The notes: generated by a model from the letters alone, not told the origin. DNA of 64,000 bases from Mesaphorura yosii (GCA_009869945.1 WIXG01000010.1:124001-188000), one strand, 5' to 3'. Counted from the stretch's first letter, positions 9,732 through 21,588 are shown. Translations and numbers: made by a program.

Positions 9732-12700
9732 TCACTGTTGATGGTAGAATCGTCTGCTGGTTCCGGCGCCTTGAAAGCCTCGGTAGTCTCCTGCTTGTTG
9801 GAAACCTTGAGGACCCATAAATGCGCTGAAGAACATTGTCGGGTCAAAACCTGCGTTGAAGCCAGCTGCGGAGGAGAAACTGTCACCAGGTGAATTTTCG
9901 TCATACGCCCCCATGTCATATTTCCGTCTTTTAGCGGGATCGGACAAAACTGCATATGCTTGGCCCAGGTCCTTAAATAGCTTCTCCTGCTTCTTCTGCT
10001 CTGCAGGCGTCGCACTCGAATGTCGATCTGTAAACAAAGAGATAATTCCAGAAATCAACTCATCGCTATCGCATAAACGGTGGAAGAGCCTGTAGTCAAT
10101 CAAGCTTCTCTTACCAGGATGGTGTACTTTTGCGAGAGTCTTGTACGCCTTTTTGACTTCGTCATCGGTTGCATTCCTTGTAACTCCAAGTATTTTGTAG
10201 TAGTCTTTTTTCTTAGATTGCGCTAACGCGATTTTGGTTTTGTGTAGCTCATTCTTAATTTCAGCGTTCCTGGGTTCACTTTTCAGGAAGGCCTGCAAAG
10301 AAAATAGAAAGTGTTATTACAAATGCATGCGTTACAAAAAGTCCATACTGTAGCTGTACAAATCAAATTTTTCGAACTTACTTCATAATCCCTGACTGCC
10401 TCCTCGAACATGTCTTTTTCTTTATACAAATTAGCTCGTACTGCAAAGCTCTTGACATGCTTTGGGTTGATCTCAATAGCTTTTGAAGCGAAGCTCACTG
10501 CTTCTTCCCAGTTCTTGAGTTTGCTACTCAATTTTGACAAGTTACATAGCACTTTACTCTCAATGATTACCTAGAATAGGAAATAAATCGTAAATGTAAC
10601 CACTATCGAGCTTCTAGAAAGTATACTGCAGACTTTAGCTTTTAGCCACGCCACCTACGTTTTTCGAAGTTAGGAAGGTGTTTAAGTCTTCTAGAAGCTG
10701 CAGACATTTGATGAAGAGATCATAACAATCCTTCACCAAATTTTTGTCTGTGTATTTCTTCTTTCCTTCCTCTCGAACTTCATGTAGAACTTTCAGTTTC
10801 TGAAAATTAATGTTCGCTATTTACTCATCATTTAAAACCATTTAGCTTTTTACACAAGTCGAAGCTTATCTGCGAACATACCTTAAATAGCTTCACGTAT
10901 TTAATTTTATCGGGATCAAGGTTCAGGGCTTGCTGACAGGATAGCAATGCGGATGCTAGATTATCTTGGTAGTAATGACAAAGTGCTAGGATGTAAAACC
11001 CTTCGGCAGTTCCCACTGAAGACTTCTTGTTTGACCTGTGACGAAACGAGTTTATTCGATTAACTCAAACCATAGATAAAAATGAATGAATTAGACATTG
11101 AGGTGTGTCGAAATACTTACTGATAATATTCCACCGCTTCTTCCTGTCTGCCAAGTCTAAATAAAATTTCAACTTTGGACATTCTTAGGCACGCGTTTCC
11201 GATCGCAATTTCCATAGCTTTGTCAGTGTAATAAAGGGACTGTAAAAATCAATCAAATTAGAAACTAGAAGTTGCAAATGCAATGTACAGCCCATCATCG
11301 CTCATCGAAATCATACCTCCCGAAATTGGTCTTTGCTATCGTGGTTCAGCTTGGTAGCCATGTGGTTTTTCAGAATTTGTAAATTCCTCTTGTCCTTTTC
11401 GGCTTCAGCTCCAAGCTGAATTGAATTTGCTTGGCTGATTATAAGGTCGCACTTCACAACGTCCCCCAGTGCCAACGCTGCTCTAAGTGCCCTTTCATAA
11501 CCCTAAAATTTGAAGTAAAAACAAAACTATAATTTGTTTTCTAAAACGTCGGATTCATAGGATTCTTCGGAGGTAGGAAGGGAAATTTAGCAAGAACTTA
11601 CACGAACTAACGTCCTGTCCATACTAATACAGGTATTTGCATCACTTAAGGCTTCATTAAAGTTGTTCATCTTGTAATGACACGCTGCACGATTTGAAAA
11701 ATACACCGCTTCTTTGCTGTTCAATCCTAGAATAGACAAATAACTGAATTTTAGGCCCACAGATCCGACAGTATGAAAAATACACAAAATAGCAATGAGA
11801 AATGTACTTACTAATAGCTTCATTGTACTTGTTCATGGCCTCCCTGTAATCACCATTCCTAAAATACTCATTTCCTTTGTTCTTTTGATTTTCTGCAAGT
11901 CTACAAACCAAGTGTTAAGTATTAGAGATTACCTTGTAATTAATAGAACAAATAGAACTTAACACCTGACATACTTTTCATTGGAAACAGGCTCCGAAAT
12001 CTCTGCTTTTATACCCTGGAATAAACTATTGGGTTGGTACGGCCGAGGACTTTCCATTATAACGACGTCGTCATCCGAAAATGAAGGCTCTTCATTTGTT
12101 AAATCCACCAAAATGGGCTCGGAGCGATTTGTAGCTAATCCATGGACTTCTTCAGCTTCAAGGTCGATCACAGGATTGCTAGTTGAACTAGCATCAGAAC
12201 TCGTACTTTGCATACTTGAGTTACTGCTTGACTTCTTCATTCTATCTCGAGACGATTCCATTTTGGCGATTTTGGATCTTTTCTTTCTAGGTTTCTTAGG
12301 ACTGGTTGATAAATTCTTGAAAGCCTTTGTCGCAGCTCGATACGACGCAAAATCACTCGTGGTGGACGTAGGTGCGACGAAAGATACGTCTGACGCTGGC
12401 GTAGAAGACGTTGTTGCAGTTTGATTTTGACTTTTCGGTTTATCAGAGTTGATATTTCTCTTACGGTGTCTTTCACGGGTTTTCACGTCTTTGCCTTGTG
12501 TTGCCGTTGTGCCAGTGTCAGCTGGAGTTCCTCGTGTCCTCTGTTTCTCTTTGGCTAATCTTATCTGTGAATAAATAAAAAATAGCGCAATCTTAGGAAA
12601 GGGTTGCCACGAAGGCTGGTCTCGCGCCTGTAATAGGACAAAATTAAGCAAGCCGCGCCAAGTGCCCCGTGATGACATGCTTTGTACTTTGGAAACTGCA

Positions 12701-12889
12701 CTGCTCAGTGGTCATTTCACAATGATCAGTCTACTCTGGGCACCGGGGATACACTGCAACATGTGGGTTTCAATCATGTTGGCTATCTTGGTATCTTACT
12801 TCTTCTCGCAGGATATCAGCAGCTCCAACCAATTCGTGCAGGGTCTGAGGTTTGTTAAAACTAAAACGTGACTTGTTCGATTCAGCCAT
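9732..12889 (-). CDS. DNAJC7: DNAJC7-like TPR/J-domain co-chaperone with a SIM-rich N-terminal extension
   Basis: The exons run 12800-12889, 11975-12564, 11812-11900, 11602-11726, 11502 down to about 11318, about 11240-11120, about 11036-10880, about 10800-10660, about 10570-10384, about 10293-10116 and 10028-9732. The phases I checked (first four joins and last join) are consistent. TPR motifs are seen, such as NKGNEYFRNGDYREAMNKYN and AVYFSNRAACHYKMNNFNEA. A C-terminal J domain follows, with DYYKILGV and an intact HPD (HHPDRHS, split by the last intron). DNAJC7 bridges Hsp70 and Hsp90 through its TPRs. The start MAESNKSRFSF opens about 227 residues not found in human DNAJC7. They are Ser/Thr/Lys rich and hold three SUMO-interaction-like motifs: VIDLEAEE (162-169), ILVDLTNEE (181-189) and DDDVVIMES (194-202). 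A sumoylation consensus IKAE lies at about 215. The extension is joined to the first TPR by a phase-2, 74-bp intron. Confidence 0.88.
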
Positions 12890-13639
12890 TCAGGGATTGT
12901 TTACCAACCACAAGCACTGCTTGTCCGACAGTTTGCTTTTACTCGCTCTGCCAACAATTATCATTGCACAGATTCACAAGAACTCTTGTCAAATTCGACT
13001 TCCAGGCTTGGTCCACGATACACCACGACGAACTAACATCTAAAATCTAAACTGATGAACGTATGCTAAGCCGTTTGCAAAACCGAAGCGATTAGCACAA
13101 CTCAGACAGCTTCCCAAGTCAGTGTTCGGTTTTAAGTGCTTTATAATCACTAATCACAAACTAACACTACAAATAAGAAATAACTAATCCACTAATTAAA
13201 GCAATGTAAAAACAAGTTCCAGCCTAGTTAGTCGCGCTCGCTGGATTCTGGGTTACGAAATATGAGAGAAACTTTTGCCTTTATGTGAGCCCTTTTTCTA
13301 TCTCCTCTTCCCTTCAGTTTATGGCTGGTCTGGGCTGGGATAGTTCTATTCTATTTCGTAATGACGTTACATTGCATCGGAAAGGAGAAGGCAACGCGAA
13401 ACTGAACACACGGTACACGAGTCAACGTTTTGCGTGCGGCGCTTGGTAATTCTAGATTATTCCATACAGCACGAAAGTGCGATGTACTACCACGTACGTT
13501 GAATGCACACGTGCAGTAGTACACGGGATTTTGCGAACGAGTCAGCAGACCAGACGTAGACTGCAAAAAATCTTGCTTGTTTTTCCTTTAGCTTTGTTTT
13601 GAATCGTGGATCTTGTCTGGGTTAACATTTCTGCACAAA

Positions 13640-14075
13640 ATACAGATGTGTTTTACATCGTCGACGTAATTTACAGTTAAGTCCGTAATGGACAAGTCTC
13701 ACAACTCGAGGTCTATCCGCCATTTCCTTCATCGCCTGAACTTACAAAAATAGGCGTCAATTCGTCAAATAAGTTAAAGGTTCACAGTGATAAATCTTAC
13801 TGCTTGCATGGCGTCAATTCCAACAGAATGCATTTCAATTTGATCACGATTACACTGCAATTTGATTGCGATTTCTACGCCTGCGTCTCTCGCCTTATCA
13901 TCGATGAAGTTAAAATAGCTAAAAGTTAATATGATTGTCGTTTTCTTACCATATGATCGATAGTTAAAATATACGAAAGAAACATTCTTGACCCTCCATT
14001 GGAGTGTCTCGAGGTATGGATGCCCAAGATGAATTGAAATTGAAGCGACCTGCGGGCTCACGCGGATTCATGAAT
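13640..14075 (-). CDS. unassigned minus-strand exons (hypothetical)
   Basis: An open stretch with protein-like composition (FIDDKARDAGVEIAIKL, then DQIEMHSVGIDAMQA) ends at a GTAAGA donor near 13800. After an AG at about 13742 a second stretch follows in phase (AMKEMADRPRVVRLVHYGLN), running to a stop about 50 residues on. I do not recognise the family, and no start codon or upstream exon is clear. It could be the 3' end of a small gene or a chance open frame. Confidence 0.3.
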
Positions 14076-14225
14076 TTTGCCTTATTGGAAAGCTTTAGCT
14101 TATCGTCCATGATGATTCATCATGTCATCATGAGGGACCCACGCGATTACGAATGAACTTCCCCTTACCGTATTAATAAACGGATAAGACTTTCTGTTTC
14201 TAAGGTTGAACAATCAACTTCACCG

Positions 14226-14915
14226 ATGACAGCTCGACATTCCGCGGATGGGCGGCAGCGTGCCTGCCTGTTATCGGTGGTGCTTCTTTTATGCTTAAAT
14301 GCTTACAGGCCATACCAAATATTTAAGCAACGAGCTTTGCTGGACGTGATGACTATCATCACTATCATGCTTTATGTTTCATTTTTCCCTGCCGGAGCAG
14401 GAGGTCGACGATTTCTCGCCATTTCAGGGGCTTATCGACAACCATATATCACCATAGCATTACAGGGAACAGCAGTACATGTGACAGGGGACATGACTTC
14501 AAGCAAGCACTGGCAAGTAAGCAAATGTTGCAGTTACGGGAAATTTACTCAAAAATTTACCCACCTCAAAAGGCAGGACTCCGGAAAAGTTCAAGTCCGA
14601 AACACCGCAGATTCTGGACGATCAATTCTTCATCTTGCGACTGGGATTCCGACTACGGGGATTCCTGGGTAAAGCTGTATCAATTTGTGGCAATGCCTGA
14701 GGTATTGAACACCTGCAATGGTTGTGGTTGGTGTTTCCAAATTTCAAAGTATGACTCCAAATAGGAATTCAGAAATTCCCGACGCCAGCAATTAATTTAC
14801 AGATTGAATAAGTTAACTGAAGAACTTCCTTGTTCCTTCGAAAGTTCTGGAACGCGTCCGAATGTCTCAACAGGATTTCGCAGCACTTTTCGCTAGTGAG
14901 CAAAGTCGGGTCACT
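14226..14915 (+). other. possible exons of an unrecognised plus-strand gene (weak)
   Basis: After a TTGCAG at 14526-14531, one frame reads LREIYSKIYPPQKAGLRK and then Ser-rich sequence ending DWDSDYGDSW before a GTAAAG. A second stretch after TTTACAG near 14803 reads LNKLTEELPCSFESSGTRP and stops at about 14896. The phases of these two do not join simply. The longer frame from 14226 has a hydrophobic start but no supporting splice structure. I assign no function. Confidence 0.2.
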
Positions 14916-16584
14916 GATTAAAAAAGACTGATTGTAGGAATGCAGTTAAAAATAAAAATTAGCTTAGCAAGCTTAGTCAAAATATACACCTGGAATACTT
15001 GCAGTCCAACTCAACTGCAATGACTTTAGTCTGTTATTTTTGCGTGTCAAGTTACAAAACTCCTCCAGTTTATTGTTGATCAATTAATTAATTAAATTTC
15101 AGAATGTTCACACTCTTTCTTTGCTTCTTTACACGAGGAGAGCAAAAGAGGAAAAGACATTCTCAAATCGCAATGCACAAAGTCGCAGTAAGCAAGACTA
15201 CCATGAATTCGAATTCGAGTCGAGCCAGCAAGCCTTACGCATTTACACTTTTGCACGCTTTGACTTCACTTAGTTACTGGTTAGCATTCATCCATTTTCT
15301 GCCTCTGGTCGAGTTGCCCAATTAAATTGATAACTTGCATGTCTCTAGTCACCCTGCTGGTCGGGAACCATGAAATTATTGCAATACTATGTAATCTCGG
15401 TAGGTTCATCGTTAATCGCTTGGAGTGCAGTGATTTCTTAATTGCGTTTTGAAACATGCAACCAAATCTCCTATGAATTGTCATATCGTTGACCCGCTTA
15501 ACTGGCTTTATGGGTGGTGTAGCGGGCCTTGGACATTGGACAGGGAAGAAGAAGGCCTGGAGTTGGAATTGAGACAGGACGGGAAGAGTTTCCCATTTTT
15601 GGAATGACGCATGAAAGATGAAATCCGCTTCGCTTCTGCATTGACAGTTTTCCCCGTGCACGGTATCCGTAATGTTTACGTAATTCAGTCAGAAATGATC
15701 TGCACAATGGACCAGTTCTTTGTGAGTGCAGTGCCAGTGCCAGCGCAATGATAGATGTGAGATTGGGACGGACAATGCACTGCAGCCGCAGCACTGTTGA
15801 CTGGTTGACTGTTGCAGTTGTCGGAACAAATCGACAAACGAAAGCCAGAACCAGAGTCGTGCAAAGCCACGGGAGCCAGAAGCAAGAACTGCATCTGATG
15901 TGTAGCGTTTATTGTCATCTGACATGTGATGCTTTAACAGTACTCTTGAGCCACAAATTTTGAACTCCCTAATAAAAAGGCCGTCTCAATTAATCAGCGC
16001 ACAGAGTGGCTTCTACTTAAGTAATTTAGCTGCGACAAGCAAGCAGTTCATCGAAATGCGAACGCCTTGAACGAAGACAGCGGTCAAGACTGCATGCTTA
16101 CGATCGGTGTAAAATCTCGGTTTTGAGCGGCTCGGGTTAGGCGAAATCAAATAAATTCCCCAGTGAATCAAATTCGTGCTTGCTTCTTGTCAGATTACCA
16201 TCATCACTATCAGCGTGATCGTCGAATTCATCTGGTCAAGAAGACAAGACTGGATATCAAATCATCGACACTGTGAAACTCTTCTAGTCTCATAAGTCCA
16301 GAATGGAAGCGATTCCGAAAGCAGTGAACCGACGAGCCGTTGAAAATATTTGACAGAAGGCGATTAACTGTGTCTCCGTTTACGCGTGAAATGATCTGAA
16401 ATGCTTTGAGTTAAGGAATTGGATAGAATTCACACGCAACTACAAGACTGATCATCATTTGATAATCAAAGATTCAAAGATCAAACACACCAAACATCAG
16501 CAGATGAATTATCAGCATTCCCAAGAGCCACACGCAAATTCATGACAATTGTGTTGAACAAGTTGCAATAAGATTAGAAACAGA
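14916..16584. other. intergenic and 5' region of cyclin Y
   Basis: Both strands carry short open frames without splice support or family motifs. I see no repeat or RNA gene. The last few hundred bases are probably the leader and promoter of the cyclin Y gene. Confidence 0.5.
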
Positions 16585-18082
16585 ATGGGCAATAAGAACA
16601 GTTGTTGTGCCTGGAGAAGCGGAAGCGGCCGGCGAAGGAACTTAGACGGGAATAATGGCAACAATAGCAAGCAGTTCTACCGTGGAGATCAAGACTCATG
16701 TTCCTACCACCGTGACTTGGGTTCCACTGGACGTGGTGACCACAATGGACTTGAGAGAGAAGAAAGCGGTGCAAATCTTCAACACATCAGCGAGAGAGAG
16801 CCGGATGACATTGACCGAGATCCATCCGTTCATCCGTCTGCTACCACGCTGTTTATCGAAAGATCTAAAAGAGCCATTCAAAGTAAGTCTAGAGCTCAGC
16901 TATCATTTTGTTGACAGGTGTTAAAGCTCAACTGACGACATTTGTATTTTTTGCAGATGGGATGATTCGCAAAAAGAGCATGAACCAGATCCATGAACCG
17001 AGTCCACTGAAGAAGAGTTCATCATGCTCCACAATATTTCTTGATGATTCCACTGTTTCTCAACCAAACCTGAAGAATACACTTAAGTGTCTCTCCTTAG
17101 CTATTTATTATCATATACGAAACCGGACTTCCCAGAGAGGTTTAGACATATTTGGTAAGTTTTTCTAAAAAGTGTTTCGATCCAAGCGAAGCCAAGACTG
17201 ACCTCACCCCAATACAGATGCTTTGATTCTTTTCATTTACGTTTCAGATGAAAGACTTCATCCACTTGCAAAAGGTAAGCTTTAATACATTTTATTCCCA
17301 ATAGAACATATCCAGTAATTTCTGACTTCTTTTTAGATGGACCACCGCCAGACCTTCACAACCCTGAACATCGACAGATTTACAGGTACTTCAGGGTTTA
17401 GTACGGCATTTCACATGATTTTCAACACAGTGATTAATGATTATTTCCATAATGTTTTCAGATTTGTGCGGACCTTGTTCAACGCAGCTCAACTGACCGC
17501 TGAGTGTGCTATCATAGCTCTAGTCTACTTAGAAAGGCTGCTAACGTATGCTGAGATGGACATTATGCCTCTGAACTGGCGACGAATGGTCTTGGGCTCC
17601 GTTCTTTTGGCTTCCAAAGTGTGGGATGATCAGGCTGTTTGGAATGTTGACTATTGCCATATTCTGAAAGATATTAGCGTCGAAGACATGTAAGCTGACA
17701 TTGCACATTTTTGGCTGTGACATCTCATTCATGTCCGTATATAAATTGTAATTGCAGGAATGAGTTGGAGAGACAGTGTTTAGAACTGCTACAGTTCAAT
17801 ATCAACGTCCCTGCTAGCGTTTACGCTAAATACTATTTTGACCTTCGAACCTTGGCCGAAGCAAATGATTTAACTCTGCCACCCGAGCCGCTTAGTAAGG
17901 AACGAGCTCTGAGACTGGAAGCAATGTCGAATACTGCGATGGGACGAGACAAATCTGCCGGTTTGACCACGCCAGACGCATCGGGTCTCTCGTTCAATGG
18001 ATTTCCACCAGGAATGCGAAGGTGGAACAGTTTGGAAGCAGTGAACGGCGGTCCAAAGCCAAAAGCTGCGATTCTTTCATAA
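16585..18082 (+). CDS. CCNY: cyclin Y
   Basis: Six exons (16585-16882, 16957-17154, 17248-17274, 17337-17385, 17462-17689, 17758-18082) join in phase to 374 aa; human CCNY has 341. Cyclin Y is membrane-anchored and activates CDK14/CDK16, for example in LRP6 phosphorylation in Wnt signalling. The N-terminus MGNKNSCC matches the myristoyl-Gly/palmitoyl-Cys start of the family (human MGNTTSCC). Also clear are [30 protein letters not shown], the cyclin fold with [20 protein letters not shown] and [17 protein letters not shown], and [20 protein letters not shown]. Exon 3 is a 27-bp microexon. The C-terminal RRWNSLE resembles the phospho-Ser 14-3-3 region of human CCNY. The gene looks intact. Confidence 0.96.
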
Positions 18083-18689
18083 GAAATTCCAACTTCAGGT
18101 TCCAAAGTTTAAATTAAGTCCATTTGATGTCCTAACTAAACCAAACCGTACTGCATTTGTTGTAACTAAACTAAATTCCTCGTTTGCCATAGACGGTAGA
18201 CAGAAGTCTTACCACGCATATTAGCGATAGTTCAATTTTAACACAACTGAATTTAATATATGAAGGTGACCTAGCAAAGTATTTTCCTAATCCGCACAGT
18301 CGGATGGAAGACGTATATCCTTGATCTAACTTTAACATTTATTCGTTCGTGACTAACTTATTTTAAACTTATTAAATGGAAACGTTTACAAGTTTGTACA
18401 ACATTGATCGAAAGAAAAAGACGATGGAGCAATGTATTTTTATTTTATAATGGGTTGCGTTTTTATTGCTTATCGGTTCAAGAGGATTTGAATAAAAACG
18501 GATTCTTTCAGAAATTTTGAATTTGATCAATTTTGTGTGAATTTGGGAATGTTTGATCTGCTCCATTCCGTCTTGATTTTGATTTTCTTCGTGGTTCCAG
18601 CGAGATTAGCATCCACCTACGCGAAAAAGAAAGCAGTGAAAGTCTTCGCATGCAAAAGATATTTGGCTGGACTTTGTTGCAAATATTAC
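18083..18689 (+). other. cyclin Y 3' region
   Basis: This is AT-rich non-coding sequence after the cyclin Y stop. AATAAA at 18491-18496 is a reasonable poly(A) signal for a 3' UTR of about 400 nt. I see no other feature. Confidence 0.5.
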
Positions 18690-19535
18690 CATTACCACGT
18701 GGTGGGCAGCACGGAGGTAGACAGGGTTTGTAACCGATGATGCATGGATCAGATGGTGGCAGCAAGGGCTTGGGCAGCACTTTGGCTTGCATCTCACAAA
18801 TCATCAGCATTGACTACTCTAAGCAACTTAAACTTGATACTAAAGTGAATATCAAGAAGAAAAAGCTAAAGTTCTTACGGCTTCACTGTAATACAACATG
18901 GTGGCATTGAATTACATCACGGAACCTGCGTTTTCAACAAAGGAAAGGTATAAATAAACTAAAATGTTTTCATTATGAAACCGGAACTGTAACGGCAAAC
19001 ACGCAGACAAAAGCACGTAGTGGACAGCAATTGGCGGACGGCGAAGGTCGACTGGGTGGGCAGCAGCTGCTGCGAACCGGTGGAACGATCATAGCTGGTG
19101 GCCGACAAGGGTCTATAAACGACAGCGAATAGAAGAAATGGAACTCATAGAACAAAATGAAAATTATGCGCGCACGCATTGCGTGAGGTTCGAGTTTACC
19201 TGGGCAGCAAGATGAAGATCGCCCACACGATGGGCAAGCCGGAATTGGAGGACAGCAACTAAGATGTGAAATAATTTCAGCATTAGTAAAGAAGTAAACT
19301 TTGAGAGCAGCAGCATACGCATAGTTCAAATGGATCACCTTCTAGGAATCAAGCACAACTTTTTACAGCATGGCGGCGGCTGAAATCAAAGCGAATAAGT
19401 AAACCTTAAACGAAGATGAAAAGATAAAGTCGATACGAGCTAAATGATAATTTACGCAGCAAGGTGATGGAGTGGAGCATGATCGAGCTGGACGAACGCA
19501 CGGACCCGGGCAGCAAGGTTATGTTCAATGAAGAT
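18690..19535 (-). pseudogene. decayed partial copy of the adjacent Cys/Pro-rich gene
   Basis: Read on the minus strand, five or six exon-like blocks repeat, in the same order, exons 3-7 of the neighbouring gene. Paired blocks are CCPGPCVRPARSC with PCCPYSCIRPVRNC; PPPCCKKLCLIP with PPPCCKKMCLVV; DPCRPPAMIVPPVRSSCCPP with the DPCSPTPNFIVRPIRYSCCPP exon; and MPPCCITVKP with MPLCCVMVKP. Several features argue that it is dead. The first block (near 19520) has TAA directly before CCTTGCTGC and no AG acceptor between. The block near 18920 has TGA where the intact gene has TGC. The last block (about 18690-18790) changes frame between CCPSPCC and PPSDPCIIGY. No copy of the first two exons or of the 14-nt last exon is seen. 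It is a tandem duplicate that lost function, unless unusual splicing rescues it. Confidence 0.65.
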
Positions 19536-19618
19536 GAGCGTCAGGATCCAGTCCAGTCCACTCCATTGCTCCAATATTCCCCTATTTCCGGGCTAGTCGT
19601 CTCCGCATCGTGCCCATT

Positions 19619-21155
19619 TTAGCAGCATGGTCCTAAATAGCAAAAATTAGAACAAGCGCCTACTGCCCACTGCTACTTCTCTAATGACTACTGATTTACC
19701 TGGAGGTTCAAAGCAGAAGGTTGGAGGGCACGGGCGTACACTGACGAAGCACTGTTTGTCTTGCTTTGGTGGGCAGCATGATGGCTTGCAAACCTCCGCA
19801 CTCGATTCACATCCAGACGCCTGGGGCATTGGGCAGGTGGCTGTCGGACACTTGAAGCTCAAAACCAGGGGCTTCGGGCAGCTTCTGAAACAGACTCGTT
19901 CTGATTGTCGTGAACGGTTGCACGTTAATTTTGTCCTAAACTTAACGAACCTCGGATCCGCTTGAATGAATGGTGCTGGACAGCAAAGCGGTGACGGTGG
20001 GCACGACTCGCCTCCTGGTTGACAACTTGTCTTGCACCTGCAAAATATGAGGACAGAGAAAGCGGCTGTCTGTGGCCTGTGTAACTTTATCGAATTGTGG
20101 AATTATCATTTGTCTTACGGCTTAACCATTACGCAGCATAGTGGCATTGGATTCCAGCAGGGAGTCTGAAACGGGCAATTTAATGCCAAGCATCAACCTC
20201 AAACAGATATTCATCTTACAAGCATTCACATTTAGCAACTTACTGGGCAGCAATTTGCTGCTGACGGAGCACGTCTCGGAGGGCAGCAGCTGTAGCGGAT
20301 GGGGCGGACAATAAAGTTAGGAGTTGGGCTGCACGGATCCGGACAAGGACACGTGCGATTCATGCCACAATCTGACAACAACATATATGGTCTTAGAATT
20401 CGAGTACTTCATACAGGTTACTCAATTTGTAGTCGGGAGAAGATGTGCGTACTTGCTGGCTTGCAAGGATCAGGTCCATCACGACACGGTGGGCAGCAAC
20501 TGAAATCGAAAAGCATGTGGGCCGAATGCCGAATCGTTCCATTCCTGTTGTTGTCAGATGAAAGTGGGTGAAAGTTCTTACCGTGGTGGACAGACAGGTG
20601 GTGATACGACCAGACACATCTTCTTGCAGCAAGGTGGTGGACAGACAGGTGGTGATACGACCAGACACATCTTCTTGCAGCAAGGTGGTGGACAGACAGG
20701 TGGTGATACGACCAGACACATCTTCTTGCAGCAAGGTGGTGGAATGAAGCAGTTTCTGACTGGACGAATGCACGAGTAAGGGCAGCAAGGAGCTGGGCAG
20801 CAAACCTCCCAGAAGATGAGCATGCTAATTTAGATTTAGAAATTGTCTGAAACGTGAAGCACATGCTGCATACCTTTGGAAAGCAGGAAATCGGAGGGCA
20901 CGACGGAAATCTCAGCGGAAATGGGCGGCAGCATGGCTTGCAAGGATCCGGAGTGCGGAGCGTCAGCTTGGGTGGGCAAGGGCATGGCGGAGGACAGCAT
21001 CCCCTCGGTTGAGATCCAAAGCATTGATCCTAAAGCAAGAACATGAAAGGGTTCGTCTTGACTGCAGCTCCCGAGCACGCGGAGCACAACTAAAAGTTGA
21101 AGTACTTCAACTATCAACTTACTCCCGCGTAGGTCGCACCACCACAGTAAGACAT
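19619..21155 (-). CDS. Cys/Pro-rich repeat protein, 306 aa, nine exons (KAP-like, function unknown)
   Basis: The exons are 21123-21155, 20874-21029, 20582-20805, 20453-20499, 20244-20371, 20119-20165, 19951-20037, 19700-19884 and 19619-19632. All joins are in phase with GT-AG sites and total 921 bp including the stop. The protein starts MSYCGGATYAG and ends GPCC. It has about 61 Cys (20%) and is also Pro rich, built on CCPP/PCCP motifs. Exon 3 holds three identical copies of a 17-residue unit (CCKKMCLVVSPPVCPPP). No signal peptide, transmembrane helix or enzyme motif is seen, so an intracellular, disulphide- or metal-rich structural role is likely. Analogues by composition are mammalian keratin-associated proteins and Cys-rich sperm proteins such as SMCP or fly Mst proteins. 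That comparison is by composition only, not shared ancestry. A damaged tandem copy lies just downstream. Confidence 0.75.
20585..20737. repeat. three perfect tandem copies of a 51-bp unit
   Basis: Copies at 20585-20635, 20636-20686 and 20687-20737 are identical at every base. The unit length is a multiple of three and lies inside an exon, so each copy adds 17 residues without disturbing the frame. Identity at silent sites points to very recent amplification or homogenisation. Confidence 0.97.
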
Positions 21156-21588
21156 CTACTGTCACAGGTTTGGGTGAGTAAAAACAAGGAGACTCAAAAA
21201 TTTCGTAAGCAATCAGCAAAAATACTATGCCGAGATTTTGAATTCATCCAAACTGAAGAATGCCAGTGTAAAAGAAGAGGACTGCTAGAATTTCAAACAT
21301 TGGAATTCACGACCATTCACCTTCGCCGTGCGCTGTCGCTGCCTTGCTTGAACTGAATCCAGAATCAAAAAACGTAGGCGCAAATGTTGTCCAGGCAATT
21401 CTATGGAAATTGCACTAATTTCTAAAGCCGCCATAAATGCTGCACGCACAATGAAATGGTTGACGTATCATAGAGTTACATGCAAGCGTTGTCCAAAGAA
21501 TCAGCACCAGTACGTTTCTTGGCGTGCTGCTGGTGCGACGCAAATTCTGCAACAAAACGAGCTGATTTATTCGGCAGAGATTACACGG

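Noticed and set aside
14226-14672. A 148-residue secreted or membrane protein gene on the plus strand
   Set aside because: Hydrophobic runs are explained by base composition, and no splice pattern, conserved motif or poly(A) signal supports it.
20585-20737. A CRISPR-like array
   Set aside because: The repeats are directly adjacent with no spacers, lie in a coding exon, and the DNA is eukaryotic.
20558-20864. Long open frames in several frames and both strands over the 51-bp repeats
   Set aside because: A repeat unit divisible by three keeps all frames open. Only the Cys/Pro frame continues across splice sites.
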